From Parietaria judaica (taxonomy: Eukaryota > Streptophyta > Magnoliopsida > Rosales > Urticaceae): DNA of 64,000 bases. The notes under the pieces are model-generated. The model worked only from the letters and a program-made list of their open reading frames with translations, was not told where the DNA came from and did no database searches. Made by a program: the position numbers and the translations under genes. Numbering within the stretch: position 1 is the first letter of the stretch; every line of letters begins with the position of its first letter. Below, piece by piece: positions 34,821 through 48,856 of this stretch. Location: contig OX940868.1 of the NCBI GenBank assembly GCA_954871525.1, positions 21,757,056-21,821,055 on the forward strand, read 5' to 3'.

Positions 34821-36273
34821 TTTTTTGGCTATAAATTAGGGACTATGTTGTAAATAAATATAAATATAAATATATATATATATACATATACATATACATA
34901 TATAAATTAGTATCGCAAGTTTTTGTAATGTAGAATTTTATGTGTATTTGACTATTTGTTGTATGTATTAAACTATTGTGCATTTTCATATATACTTCTA
35001 TTTGCGTATAAATAGAGATTTAACTGTAAGGGATTTAATTCTGATATGTGAAATACCAATAATATTATTAATATACACACAAACACATACACAGTAGTAT
35101 ATATATATATACCGAATGATGCTTCACCAGACGTATCTATAAAAACTACAAAAAAAAAAAAAAAAAAACTGTGACACTTAAACCTAAAGATTGAGATCAT
35201 ACAATTGTACATGTAAGACATTCATATAATACTATTATCCTTCAAAAAAAAAAAACACATTCATAATACGGTCAATGTATATATATATATGCAATACCGT
35301 GTTTAGATACAGCAGTATTGATTTATACCGGTTACGAACAAAATTCACGTATTTAGACACAAGTACGTACGGAAGTGTAATACAATCGAATACCATACGT
35401 GCAGATTAGGTTTTCTAATAAGTATTAAGGAGATATAAAATAGTATAAATCGAGATCAATTATAATTATGCAACATAATTCTAATTAAATTAGTGAACCA
35501 CTAATTAAGGGAAAATATTTTGTAATTAAATACATTTTGTTATTTTACATATAATTCTTAAGTAAAATTCTTTGAGACTGTAATACCTAATTAAAATGAC
35601 TACATGTTTTATTTCTTGTTCTTGTAGAAGACAAATAGATATAAATTGACCATAGATAGAATAATGCCAAAAGTGATCACACCTGTTCCATGGAAGGCAA
35701 AAAAACCGTTTCCAAAAAAACTCACGCAACATGTTTCTTTATTTCGAAAAGTACTATAGATATAATCTAATGTTTCTTGTAATATAAGCAACTGAATACA
35801 TATATATATATATAGACATATATATATACATTCACACGTCAAATTAATTATAGGAAAAACAAACGAAGGCATGCTTCATGCATGGAATAAATCACTATCG
35901 CTATATATGATGATACGGCATATATATTAATACAAGTGCATTGTGACAAATCTCTCATATAGCTTTTTGAAAAGCTTAAATAATGCAAATATAATAATTT
36001 GACAAAATATAACCTAAGAAATTTGGTTTGGCTATTTTGGATTATTGAGGACATTCCTTAAATAATGTGACAAGACTATACTTATCAATTTATAAAATAA
36101 TAAGTCGTTAGTAGATTTTCCACGTTAAGTCTCTTCAAAATTATATATGATCAATGATAGTGTTAGTTGGAAGTTGGAACTATCCACAAGTAATATAGGA
36201 GAAAATTTCCCAATCGTTATTTTAAGTTCCACTAGCTAGTTATGTCAATACTTTGGTTGTTAATTATGATTGA

Positions 36274-36572
36274 AAAATTTGCGGCACAAGTATAAAAAAA
36301 AAATCATCAAAAATTGGCGGCCTAATTTCCTAAATTTAAATATTTTGTGATAAAAATGCCCGATGTCTAACATACAGTAATTTTGTTGGGTCTAGAATTC
36401 TTCGATCGCATGTCTAGCATTAAGCAACACATGTATTGAGTTTTCGGAAACGTTAGTCATGGACCGAAAAAATTTATAGTATAGAAATGGAAATTTTCCG
36501 TTGATCACTTTTAAATTTTGAGAATAGGCTTTAATTTTTCATGACTTTGGGATACTTGTGCCCTAAATTTCT
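36274..36572. mobile_element. Probable MITE with degenerate inverted ends
   Basis: The left end AAATTTGCGGCACAAGTAT and the reverse complement of the right end (GAAATTTAGGGCACAAGTAT) align, and the similarity continues weakly for about 50 bases (ATCATCAAAAATT against GTCATGAAAAATT). Limits approximate, no target duplication defined. Confidence 0.5.
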
Positions 36573-36893
36573 CATTATGAATTTATGATAAGCTATTTCT
36601 AGCAAGACTTCCAAGAAATTCCATCCAATAAGCTGATTTTGATCAAGATTTAAAAGAAGAAAAACATATTATATTGAGTAATTAGTTGGTCAATGTTGAT
36701 TGACCATTATTATAAGTTTGGTCAGCCAATATCTAAGTCATTTATATTAAATAAAGAATTCACCATATGAAAAATCTATTAGTTTATGTGTAACACTATT
36801 TTCGGCCATATATTTAGCTAAATAATTTGGGGTTTCATTTGAGTGCGTAAAGCAAAGAAAATAAATATTGATTTAAGTACCATCTTCCAATAA

Positions 36894-36895
<2 letters not shown>

Positions 36896-36946
<51 letters not shown>
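36896..36946. repeat. (AT)n microsatellite
   Basis: About 25 uninterrupted AT units between the two copper ATPase genes. Confidence 0.9.
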
Positions 36947-36948
<2 letters not shown>

Positions 36949-38752
36949 GAGGACAAACTACAAATAGAATTAGATTAAGATCATAAACATTATAGTGCTT
37001 CATCCAACAAATATGTTTTGACAAAAAGTTCATGGAAAAGTTAGTTTACCTTTTTTTCATCTTTCTGTAATATATTTTTGCTTTGTTTATAAATGATTTT
37101 TTTTCATATTAGAGCAAGAAAGCAAAATATGTATGACCTAGCAAAACCAAACAAACCAACTAACTATTTATATACAATTTTGTATACACCGGTTTCAGTT
37201 TTTATTTTTATTTTACCAAAAGACTGAAACTCCTCCGAACAGACTCAAATTCTAATTAAATTAATATCTAGAGAACACAAAGAAAGAAGTGGGGATCGAC
37301 AAACTCACATGAATACACTAATTTTATAGTGAAATATTGATATCGGGATAAAATCGTCCTAAGCGAACCATAATCTATTCCTAAAATGCAAAACAAGTAA
37401 TGGGTTTCGAAAGAGAGAAAAGTCCGAGAGTTTACATTAAAAAAAATACCTTATAAAGCACGCCCTTTAGTGTCCTCAAAAGTTTACCTCTTCATTTTAT
37501 AGTGGCGAATTATGTATTTAAAAAAGTTGGTAAATAATAACTTTATTATGCCTAATCAAATCATCGTTATTCATGCCTAATATAACTTGAATGCTTATTT
37601 TTCGGGATGTCACAAAATAAGCATGAGACAATATTATCCATAAATAATTATATTACGTAACGTGGGACTTTATACTATCTTCCTCACAAACCTAAAAACA
37701 TCTTAAAATGGCGTAATAATGTTATATTTGAATTTCGATATAACACTATTTCTCCATCACCTTCGAATATGCCTATCTTTGTCAACTTTTTATCTCTTCC
37801 ATATTTGACCAATTAATGTGTAAATTCTTTAACGTAATTACTCTGGAAAATAGTGATTTTGTACAATCAAATCATTCAACATTTAGTGACCAATAAGAAA
37901 TAGGTGAGTCATTTGATGATCATAGAGTTTGTGCAATTTTTTTTTTATGCTAGGTTAGTTAGACTTGGTTTTTTATTCTTCTTTATTATGGTATTATGTC
38001 GTTTTCTACATCATTCATGCATTATATATATATATATATATATATATCATTTGTAGATTGAAAGGAGAAAACACAAACTATTGTTATTCTATTTGTAATT
38101 TTTCAAACGTCAATATATAAACGAAATTGCAATACAATTAAATGCCTAAAAATAAAAATTACACTGATACAATATGTTTTTCAAATAAGTTAAAGAAAAT
38201 TACAACCACCGATTTTTAAAAAGTCGATATTTCTCTACTAAACATAAAAAATCCGCAATGACTTTTATTTTAGCTCGACATATTAAAGAAGACAACTAGA
38301 TGGAATGTATGCTCCTGATAACGAAAATAAACATTTAATAACACCATTCTAAAAAACCAAGACATTAAAGTTTAAACTAACTAGTATTACTAATTATTTA
38401 AAGATCATATAAATACCAATTTAACATATATATATATATGTATATATATATTATATACACGTACGTTGCTTATCAAGTCGTACAACTGAAATCTTCTTGA
38501 TTTATAATTATTTACCATGTAAATAACAAAAAGTCCACTGAGTTTCTTTTCCCTTAAAATTTCCCGTAAACTCTCGTTGGATCCCACATTGCAAGTCATG
38601 AAAAAAGTATATTAAAACCCTAATGTGGCGGGACCCACCAAGCACTTTTAAATTACTATTTGTATACAATATAGTTCTAATTCCTTTGAATAATCATTAT
38701 TTGTCTTGCAAGCTAGTGCTCATTATTGCCCATATCTAAAGCAAAAGGCAAC

Positions 38753-38760
38753 TATATAAA
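38753..38760 (+). promoter_or_regulatory. TATA box of HMA5-B
   Basis: TATATAAA followed by a less AT-rich stretch (CCCTCC), 208 bases upstream of the HMA5-B start codon. Implies a transcription start near 38785 and a leader of about 180 bases. Inferred from motif and spacing. Confidence 0.6.
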
Positions 38761-38967
38761 CCCTCCTTGATCATCGATTATAATCATATGATCTCTTGCT
38801 TGATTAATTTCATAAATATAAATATATATTTGTGTATATATATAAGAGAGAGAAGAGCCACATGATCATGAATTATTATTCACATAAATAAAGGCATATA
38901 CATAGATATACTTTATGTAACATATTTTGGTCCACAAGAACAAAAAGCTATACATAATATTATAGAT

Positions 38968-41900
38968 ATGGGGAGTTCTAGTCCTGCTCCAAAGTGCATT
39001 CCATGGAGTTGCATTTGCATCGACGAGAGCCTCTGGACCGGTCCCGCCTCGCCCCGTCCACGGTATCCAGCAGTGCCAAGCCACCCCAAAGGCGCCGCCA
39101 GCTCCCCAGGGAAGGAGTCGCCTGGGCCGGCGCTGGCTTCGAGGGCGGTGTTCGGTGTAGGCGGGATGACTTGCTCGGCTTGCGCCGGTTCCGTGGAGAA
39201 AGCGATCAAGAGGCTTCCCGGGATCAGAGAAGCCGCGGTCGACGTGCTCAACAACAAGGCTCTTGTTCTTTATTATCCCAACTTTGTTAATGTGAGCTCT
39301 TTTCTCTCGTCAAATTAATTTCTTTTTTTTTTCTTTTTTGTTTGATATATATATATATATATATATACCATGTACTAATTTGAGTAAATCCCGATTCAAT
39401 TTTCATTCACATAACCACATACGACATAAAAAATACAATATTTTTCTTTGTATTAAATTATAATTATCTGTTAGTGTGTATGTGATTATATATATGTATT
39501 TATAAGCTAATAATATATTGTGGGAATATGAATATTGATATATCGTTTTACTTGGTATTAATATTTCAGCTAACTTGAACTTGCGTGTATTAATGCGTTA
39601 TGTTCGAGTTGTACAGGAAAGGAACCATTCCATCGTGATTGCCACTAGTATTAATGTAACGTCCAATAATAATAATATTAATAATAATTATTTTTTTGGA
39701 ATTTATAAAAATATATATATTGTCCGAAAAGCATGCTTTTACGAAAGGTTTTCTTACACACCAATCCCACTGAGATTAGAAGATTTACGGAATAAGTTTA
39801 GTGCTATAATGACATTTTGTTATTATTTTTTTCGTCCACCTTCTTTCCAATTCCATGCAAATCCTATCCCCATCGTAAAAATCAGGTGTACTTGGTAAAT
39901 TCACTACATAACTCTTTTAAAAAAAAATGGGATTCAGACTCAACGATACACAAAATTGTGTATATTTTTATGTAATCTTGATCGATGTTGTCAAACATAT
40001 TTTTTTTTACACTTTCTTTTAATGAATCTTATTACTCTTGTAATGCAAGTACATATAATATATATATATTTTTAGCTTATATTGCCTCTCCAACATGATC
40101 CACGTTTTAACCTCTAAAAATGGCTTGGTATATTCTGCTTTATCTGGAATTTATGTTCATATTTTTTCATACTTTTATCTATGAAAGTTTTTGTATTATT
40201 TTTTGGTATATTCTCTTGTTATTTCCCTATTTAGGAATATTAATGATATTTGGTCCCAAACGACAACACTTGTCTGGTTTCAGGAGGATATGCCCCACCT
40301 CCTCTTTACAGTTACACCATTTAGCATCGTTGACTTCATAAAGTTAACTTTTTTTTTAAATCTCTGTCCGTACTTATGTATTCGAATAATTTTCGTTTCT
40401 TTTCTCTTTTGAAGAAAAGTTTGGGACCAAATATCATTAATATTCCTAATGTATTCGAATGGTGGCTTGACATGGATTACAATAAATTCTCAATTAAATC
40501 CAATCAAAATAATTGTCTCCGTTCTTCTTTCTTTCGGTTATCGCAAGAATTCTACCGCGATAAAAATATAAAAGAAGAACGAGACTACTATTATTAGACT
40601 AATTCGAACGAAGATCGAATGTATGATCACTCTTACTTTGGTAGAAATTCCGAAATTATATACTAAAATATTATCGGGATTACACACCCGAGAAAGAAAG
40701 AAAAGAAATACAATCAAGATCATTATAGCCGTCGGATCGGGCTTAATCTTACTTAAGTCGAAACGACTTGTCATTATATCTTTCTTTGTCGTTTTGGGCT
40801 TTATAATTATTCTGATGCTGTGTAGCAAATATATTTGACCCATCCTAAAGTCAAACCATACAAATAATCATACTAATTAAATTAAATAACTCAGTATTAG
40901 CCTTTCCCTCTCTTTCATTATAGGAGGAGAAGATCCGGGAGGCAATCGAAGACGCCGGATTCGAAGCGACGATCACCGGAGAAGGACCGAGCTACGAGCG
41001 GTCAGTCCAAGTGTGTCGTATCCAAATCAACGGCATGACATGCACGTCTTGCTCGTCTACCATCGAGTCAGCCCTGTGCTCGCTCCGTGGCGTCCAAACT
41101 GCCCAAGTTGCCCTAGCCACCGAGGAAGCGCAGATCTCTTACGATCCCAAAACCCTAACCCCGGCCCAGCTCCTCCAAGTTATCGAGGACACGGGCTTTG
41201 AAGCCGTGCTGATCAGTGTCGGCGAGGACATAAGCAAAATTGATATCCAAGTCGATGGATTCAAAACCGACCACTCCCTCAAAGCTTTAGCATCCTCGCT
41301 TCAGTCCCTCCCCGGTGTTCACGAGATCGAGACATTCCTGGAGCTGAAGAAGATCTCGATATCTTACAAAGCGGATATGATCGGTCCAAGAACGTTCATT
41401 GAGGCCGTCGAATCATCTGGGTCGGGTCATTTCAAGGCTGTGATATTCCCCGACGACGATGGAGGCAGAGACAAGGCGAGGCAGAAGGAAATCCGGCAGT
41501 ACCGCAAGTGGTTCCTGTGGAGCTTGTTCTTCACCATTCCAGTGTTCCTCACCTCCATGGTGTTCATGTACATACCATGGATCAAGAAAATTCTCGACAT
41601 AAAGGTCGTCAACATGTTGACGGTAGGCGAGATTCTACGGTGGGAATTAGCCACCCCGGTTCAGTTCATTATTGGTCGGAGATTCTATGTCGGATCTTAC
41701 AAGGCTTTACGCCACGGCGCCCCGAACATGGACGTGTTGATCGCGTTAGGGACAAATGCAGCTTACTTCTACTCGGTCTACATTGTCTTGAGGGCTGCGA
41801 ATTCGAGAGACTTCGAAGGCACGGATTTCTTCGAGACGAGCGCTATGCTCATCACGTTCATACTTCTCGGGAAGTACTTGGAGGTTTTGGCAAAGGGAAA

Positions 41901-43924
41901 GACCTCGGAAGCTATAGCGAAGCTGATGAACTTGGCCCCGGAGACGGCACTTCTGCTGAGATTCGACGAGGAAGGGAATGTGGCGGGGGAGGAGGAGATC
42001 GACGGGCGATTGGTGCAGCGGAACGACGTGATCAAGGTCGTCCCGGGGGCGAAGGTGGCGTGCGATGGGCTGGTGGTGTGGGGGCAGAGCCACGTGAACG
42101 AGAGCATGATCACCGGCGAGGCAAGGCCGGTGGCGAAGCGGAAAGGCGAGATGGTGATCGGAGGGACGGTGAACGAGAACGGCGTGCTTCATGTTAAGGC
42201 GACGAGGGTCGGGGCGGAAAGCGCGCTCTCGCAGATAGTGAGGCTCGTCGAAGCGGCGCAGATGGCCAAGGCTCCGGTGCAGAAGTTCGCTGACCGGATC
42301 TCCAAATACTTCGTGCCAATGGTCATAGCGTTTTCGTTTGCTACTTGGCTTGCGTGGTTTTTGGCCGGGAAGTTGCGGAGCTATCCACGTTCGTGGATAC
42401 CGAACTCCATGGACAGCTTCGAGCTCGCCCTTCAGTTCGGTATCTCGGTAGTCGTCATTGCCTGCCCGTGCGCCTTAGGGCTGGCGACGCCCACCGCTGT
42501 CATGGTCGGGACCGGCGTCGGTGCGTCGCAAGGCGTCCTCATCAAAGGAGGCCAAGCTTTGGAAAGTGCTCACAAAGTACGTGTACCAATTATGAAAAAA
42601 GTCTCATGTCATGCATTATGCATGATTTCACTAAAGGAATGACCAAAACAGTAAATTTTACAGGTTAGTTGCATCGTCTTCGACAAGACCGGAACTCTCA
42701 CGGTCGGAAAACCCGTAGTTGTCAGCACAAGATTACTCGTCAAAAACATGACCCCTCGCGAATTCTACGAACTCGTCGCCGCGACAGAGGTATATACATT
42801 ATTTTGTATATTATAGCTTATATCAAATAAACCTATATATATTCTACAAACTATAACCCCTCCAAATTCATGCAATTCTTGTACCACAGGTTAACAGCGA
42901 ACACCCACTAGCGAAGGCCATGGTCGAGTACGCGAAGAAGACGAGAGAGCATGATCGCGAAGAGACCACAGCGTGGCCGGAGGCCCGAGGGTTCGAATCC
43001 CTCACCGGCCAGGGAGTGAAGGCCACGGTGAAGGCGAAGGAGATCCTCGTGGGAAACAAGAGCTTGATGACCGACAACAAAGTGGCCATTCCAGAGCAAG
43101 CCGAGGAGGCGCTCGAGGAGGCCGAAGCGAGTGCTCAAACCGGCGTGTTGGTTGCAATAGGTGGTGAAATCGCCGGAGTTGTGGCCATCTCCGACCCTTT
43201 GAAGCCTGGTGCTCGAGAGGCTATTGCGATACTGAAAGCGATGAAGATAAAGAGCATCATGGTCACTGGGGACAATTGGGGCACCGCTAAGTCTGTCGCC
43301 GGAGAAGTTGGGATCGAGACTTTCGTCGCCGAGGCCAGGCCGGAGCGTAAAGCTGAGTATGTCAAGGATTTGCAGGTATTTACCTCCATAGTTTATAAAT
43401 GGACTATTTAACTAATTTGCTTAATGCGTTTTGCAAAGGAAAACTAGAAAACTTTTTTCCTTCTTAGTTGCTTTTATAAGTATTGAACTTCTTGCTCGTT
43501 ATAGGCCTCAGGCCACACGGTGGCGATGGTAGGGGACGGGATCAACGATTCACCGGCACTGGTTGCGGCTGACGTAGGGATGGCGATCGGCGCCGGCACT
43601 GACATCGCCATCGAGGCAGCGGATATAGTACTCATGAAGAGTAATTTGGAGGATGTCATCACCGCCATTGACCTCTCGAGGTCAACGTTTTCTCGGATCA
43701 GATTGAACTACATTTGGGCGATGGGCTATAACGTCCTTGGAATCCCGATAGCCGCCGGAGTTCTCTTCCCGTCCACCGGGTTCAGGTTGCCCCCATGGAT
43801 CGCCGGAGCGGCCATGGCGGCATCGTCGGTGAGCGTTGTCTGTTGCTCTTTGTTGCTGAGGAACTATAGGAGACCCAAGAAGTTGGACAACCTTGAGATA
43901 AGAGGGATTCAAGTTGAAGAGTGA
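38968..43924 (+). CDS. HMA5: Copper-transporting P1B-ATPase, HMA5 type, copy B (full length)
   Basis: Five exons: 38968-39291, 40924-42576, 42664-42789, 42890-43375, 43505-43924; 1002 aa, the usual HMA5 length. Domains in order: metal-binding domain 1 (GMTCSAC, C69 and C72), metal-binding domain 2 (GMTCTSC, C148 and C151), a degenerate third ferredoxin-like unit without Cys pair (about 180-250), then the eight-helix P1B core with CPC (IACPCALG), TGEA, DKTGT (D666), SEHPL and GDGIND. Expected to export Cu(I). The first and fourth exons are exactly the length of their counterparts in copy A (324 and 486 bases), confirming a tandem duplication. Intron 1 is long (1632 bp) and contains a 31-bp perfect inverted repeat. 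Transcribed towards the theta GST. Confidence 0.95.
40231..40449. repeat. Perfect 31-bp inverted repeat in HMA5-B intron 1
   Basis: The arm 40231-40261 (TTAGGAATATTAATGATATT and on) and its exact reverse complement at 40419-40449 flank a 157-base loop. Pairing does not extend inwards. No target duplication found. Confidence 0.85.
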
Positions 43925-44397
43925 TTTCTTTTATATAAAATGTGTACAAATTGTATGTATTGATCTTGGACAAGAATAAATGTAAATAATTTAATTTTGT
44001 AGTCAGTCACAGAGCAGCAAAACAAATAGGCATGTTTGTTCGAGTGATTGCTCGATAACCGACCGATGATCTAATTTTATAGGTAGCCGACGGGTTACAT
44101 GTGGGTTTCAGGAAGGTAATATGGTTCGTGTTTAAACAGAAATAAAATTGAGAGCTCCGACAGGTAAATTGTAAATCAAAACATAAAAACGAGATCATAA
44201 CGGAAAAACAGACACATATTGTATTATTATTTATTAGAATTCTTTTTGCAAATTACAAAGTACAAGCTTAGAGTAACACTTATTTTTATGGTCTCCATAA
44301 AAGCAGTTTCACAATGTACAAGCATGGAGGTCAAAATAACCGGAAACTCGACAATGCCCGCGATCAGACGATACATGGCGAAAGGCTAGAGATGATC
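43925..44397. other. Spacer between converging HMA5-B and GST genes
   Basis: 473 bp that must hold the 3' untranslated regions of both genes, which point at each other. No repeat recognised. Confidence 0.5.
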
Positions 44398-45892
44398 TCA
44401 CATGTTTGACCGAATGTTCGTCTTCGAGCTCGATGCTGACTTTGATCGCTGCTCTTGGAATCTTGCTTTGGCCCTGAAAAGAATCTTGTGAATCTCATCA
44501 AAGTGGGGGTTTGTTGCAGTTCTTGTATTCTCAATCCATTCCTGAACTTTCTTGTGGGGTCCAAGAATGCGATCGCGATCCTTGTCATCCAAAACCTGTT
44601 TACGAGATATTGCTTGTGCCGTAAGTTATCGAATGACGGAAAATTACAGAAGGAAATGAAGATTAGAGGAATATATTTTCCTTTCAATCACAAACTTTTA
44701 TCTGTAAGATTAATCAGATTATTTACCTCGAGCTGCATAATCTCGCAGACCATGCTGAGATCTGCAATTGAAGGTTGAAGCCCGCCCAATAAGAATTTAC
44801 CGTTACGCCCTTTGAGCCAAAAGGATTCGATCTTCGACAAAGAGGAAGAAAGAATTTTCTCTGCTTCGGCGGCTGCTTTTGGGCTTGTTTGAATGCCAAG
44901 GGCGGGCCCGAGAACTGTATTTAGGACATATTTGGCTGATAGAAATCACGGAGGAGAATAAGAGCAATAAGCGAGTCTACCTTCGATCAGCGGGATTAAA
45001 ATCCAAAAAGGGCATTGAGTGACATTAAAAAAAAACACTCGGGGAATATAATGAAGCACCTGCCCCGAGGCGTAAGTTGGAGTGGTGCCAATCCAATACC
45101 GACTGGATTTTCGATCGCCGGAGAAGATCAGCAGTATACCTGAAAGAAAGAAAACATAAGAAAGAATTCGGCTTTTTTAAATTTCTCCTATCATCTAAGA
45201 ATGAGAAACTATCATTTCTGCTGTAAACGTATAGAGCTATGAAACAAGCGAGCTAAACGAAATCGAATTCCGGTCGCCACAAACTCGTTCCAACTCAGTC
45301 AAAACCGACGCTCAATAAACCCGCGAACAAAGTAAACGGAGTTACCAATGATCTGCGATCCCCGGAAATGCACAAGCAAGATAAATGAGAATAGCATGGC
45401 TGCAAAAAGAATCAAAAGAGAGATTATCAGCGAAGTTCATAAGCAAATCAGAAGCAGCAAATCATCGCAAGATGATGATCGATTCCATGGAATCTAAGCT
45501 CAATTGCACATTCAATTACGTAAACAAGGCAAGGAATCACCTCTCAAACAGCTTAAATCTTCCGTCAACAATGGCAGGAACTTGCGCCATGGGATTCACA
45601 TCTGAAAAAGATATGCGGTTTCTGAATCACTGATCTTCATTCATCGAGTCATAGCCACACAGCATAAGAATCATACCTTTGAACTCGGGAGACAAGTGCT
45701 CGCGCTTCGCTAAGTCCACTTTCACCTCCTCGAACTCTATGCCGTTGACCCTGGCAAAATCCGAAGCCGCCATTGTTAAGGAACAGAGATCGATCAACGC
45801 AAAGAGAGAGAGAGGAGAAGTGATTACTTGCAGAAGATGAGAATCGCTCGCGAAGGTTGGGACATTCGATCGACATAGACTTTGAGCTTCAT
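44398..45892 (-). CDS. GSTT: Glutathione S-transferase, theta class
   Basis: Seven exons (minus): 45892-45828, 45750-45677, 45601-45541, 45399-45346, 45139-45060, 44935-44727, 44595-44398; 246 aa, typical for the class. It aligns along its length with Arabidopsis GSTT1 (At5g41210). The start MKLKVYVDRMSQPSRA carries the theta-class catalytic Ser near residue 11. FESHAILIYL is the glutathione-binding part of the thioredoxin fold; the C-terminal helical domain follows from about residue 85. Theta GSTs conjugate glutathione and reduce organic hydroperoxides. The protein ends SNM, which only loosely fits a peroxisomal PTS1; Arabidopsis GSTT1 ends SKI. The start at 45892 was chosen because a later ATG at 45778 lies inside intron 1 and would drop the catalytic Ser. 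Confidence 0.93.
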
Positions 45893-47073
45893 CGTTCTCA
45901 AATCAATCCAGAAACTCTTCGTGTCGATGATACTCGCTTCTTCTCTTCTCCTGATCTTATCGGTTATTGATTTTTTATTTTTTTATTTATTATAATATTT
46001 CATTTTTGTCTCTTCTGATATCATAAATAAATGTGAATTTACGTATTTATACCTATAGAATTTGCGGCAAAATACCCCATAATACGACTTTCATTCCCTT
46101 TTTTTTGTTAGTGACACAATTTTTTACTAGTATAGAAAACTGGTGCAAGTATAACATATTTTTCCGTTAACTAACAACTGCAAAATTCATGAGACGGTGT
46201 ATGATTTATTATTCACGGTTTTGCCTCTTTCAACTACGTATGAGCTACGAGAGCTTAAAAAATGATAACAAAAAGTTAAATTCTCGCATAATATAGTCAA
46301 AACATGTCCTATAATATAATAACTAATGCAATATATAAGTCGATTTTGTCTGTCACGCGATCAAAAAGAGCAAATAAAAGGAATGAAAACATTGATCAAA
46401 TCATACGTCACCATATAGTAAATAGTTTTAAAAATAAACTACTAAGTTAATTTTTTTTACGTCATTTAAAAGAAAAAGTAGAAATATCGAAAAATGTATT
46501 TTAGTCACTATAATATAGTGTAAGTACATGTTATAGTGTAAATAAAAATATAAAATGGTAAATTTAGGCATTTTCGCTCTCTCGAGTCAAGCTTTAGCGG
46601 CATATTGGGCACGTCTTATTGGGCATTTCAAAAGCCCAAAGCAAAGCATGCTTTACAGGCCATATAAAAGCCCATATTAGTATTGGATTGTAAAACGACA
46701 TTGTTTGCCCATATGGTCCATGTGATCACTTCCGCAACCTGACACCTTCTGATTCTGACAGTGCATTGATTAGGCAATGAATCATGATTCATGAATGGTA
46801 GGGAGAGACCATTTCATGTGGGCCCACTAAAACCTGGTCGTGTTGACCACTCTAGTCAACGATTGACACGTGGCGATATCGTGAGGTCTCAATCAGTCTG
46901 ATCTCGTGGAGCACAGTCGATGATGAAGAGCCGGCCCACACATGGTCATTACTGAACAAGTTTTGTGCATTCAATGTGTTTTATTGCAATATGGTAAGTT
47001 ACACCATGCATATTGCATAGTATAGCATAGCTACAAAATATGGGATTATATATATATATATAAATAAATATTG

Positions 47074-47245
47074 CGTATCTCTATATGTAGCTTGGATTAA
47101 CTTCTATTTAAAGAAGCGGATACACAGAATTTGTAGTTGTTTTGCACGGTATATATATTCGTATCTCTATATTTAGCTTGGATTAACTTCTATTCAAAGA
47201 AGCGGCAACACGGAATTTGTCGTGTTTGCACCGTTAACGAGACGT
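47074..47245. repeat. 86-bp tandem duplication
   Basis: Two copies start CGTATCTCTATAT(G/T)TAGCTTGG at 47074 and 47160, both running through AAAGAAGCGG and CACGGAATTTGT-like words; moderately diverged. Confidence 0.85.
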
Positions 47246-48705
47246 GACGCTTCTAATGACAACGGGTCTCTTTATAATTGTACATCTAAGAAATTTCACG
47301 ATGAACCTTCAACTTTGATCATTTCATTTCTACACGGAGATTAGGTAATACGTGGGCGATCGAGATGCAATGGTCAAATGAAGATCCGATGACACGTCTT
47401 TTCTTCTTAGGGCGCTTTTTAAGAGGGAAAGCCTCTAAGATCTTAGTTTTTTTAAAATCAACTTGCCTAAACAGTTAGATAAGCGAGTGTATAGTGATTA
47501 TCAACAATTAAGTTTTATTAGGATGGTGATAAGGATAAATCATGAGCTAAACACATGGATTGGTTTATAATCAAAGCTAATTATCATAATGTGCACAAAC
47601 ATTGATATTAGTTTGGTATAGAAAAACCTCATTGGAAACTATATAGCAAGTATTGTCACTTTCATAGATTTCTTTAATGTATATAGTGGTCATTGTCCAA
47701 ACTTCATCACTATGATATTACGAGGATCAAGCTTACCATATGTTTTCTCTCTTGAAAGAAGATAAAATAAATACACATATAGAGGCGTTTGTGTCACTCT
47801 CATTACTATAATAACTAATGGAAGAAACACTATTTTTTTATGAGCATTTAATTGACATTATTGCTAATTTTCTTATTACACGCTTTCTTCTATGAATGGC
47901 CAATGCCATTATTACTTTTTTCCAAGACGAGAGAATACAAAGTAATATACATGAGTAATTCATGGGTTGAGTATAGCTATGTTAAATAGGGTATAGTTTA
48001 ATTAGATGTAAATTCATTGAAATTGACATTTTAACTAGTCAAATATATATTTTCTTGGTTAACCTTTTTTTTTTTTTTTTTTGGAGAAATATTTTGTATG
48101 CTATAAGATAATATTAGATAAAATAATGTCACTCCATAAAACAATCTCATTATTTATTGGAATTCATATATAGTTAAATATCTTCAATAAGACATAAATA
48201 ATTTAAGTCAGGGACTGTCCATGTTTCCAACGCCAAAAGACAGTAATAACATATAATACAATAGTACTAGCTTTTAACTTTTTCACAAGTTTACAAATTA
48301 CCTCTATAGTATATAATTTAATGGGATAATGACAAAATATATCTTTGGTTTTGCAAAACTAAGAAAGTGGTGTATAATGATCACTAAATATCAATGGTTA
48401 GAGATTTAGGAAATCGTTCGGGGCTTGTTTAATTTTAGGAATGTACCGAAAAGTTTACGAGTACATATTGATAAAAAAAATACTTAAAAATTAATTGTAT
48501 CGGTCCGATTTTATGAGTATAATATATGATTTCAATGTTACACTACATTACAACTATCCTTATCCTTTATGAATTACTAGTTTAATTAGTTAATTAGAGA
48601 AAATAATTAAATTACTATATGAGTGTTCAATTTTAATTTATTTATTGAGGTGGTACTATATTGACGATGATTATATATAATCATATATAAAATTGACGTT
48701 GTTGA

Positions 48706-48856
48706 CAGGGCCGGCCCTGAATTTTGGGGCCCCTTTCGTAATTATAAAATTAAATTTCAATGCTAAGTGTACAACATGTATTTGTATTTTTTTTTCATTT
48801 GAGGTCATTGTAGGTCCAGGCTTATCATGTATATCCTCAAGCCCAGCCTAGCCCTG
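48706..48856. mobile_element. Short hAT remnant with CAGGGC ends
   Basis: Starts CAGGGCCGGCCCTGAATTTT and ends GCCTAGCCCTG. The flanking 8-mers GTTGTTGA and GCTATTGA match at 6 of 8 positions, as for an old hAT target duplication. 151 bp, no coding capacity. A different TIR family from the TAGGGGTGAACA elements. Confidence 0.6.

Larger units (their letters stand above)
34821..38752. other. Spacer between the tandem copper ATPases
   Basis: AT-rich, with TA microsatellites (34870-34882, 35098-35110, 36896-36946, 38021-38047) and a probable MITE at about 36274-36572. It contains the 3' flank of copy A and the promoter of copy B. No gene recognised. Confidence 0.5.

Noticed and set aside
42986..43012. 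Perfect tRNA T-arm-like sequence (GAGGG TTCGAAT CCCTC) in HMA5-B
   Set aside because: It encodes conserved protein sequence (GFESLTG) in the ATPase, and there is no matching acceptor stem or D-arm upstream; chance match.
45778..45780. ATG at 45778 (minus strand) as the start of the theta GST
   Set aside because: It lies in intron 1; using it would drop the catalytic Ser region encoded by the exon at 45892-45828, which splices in frame.
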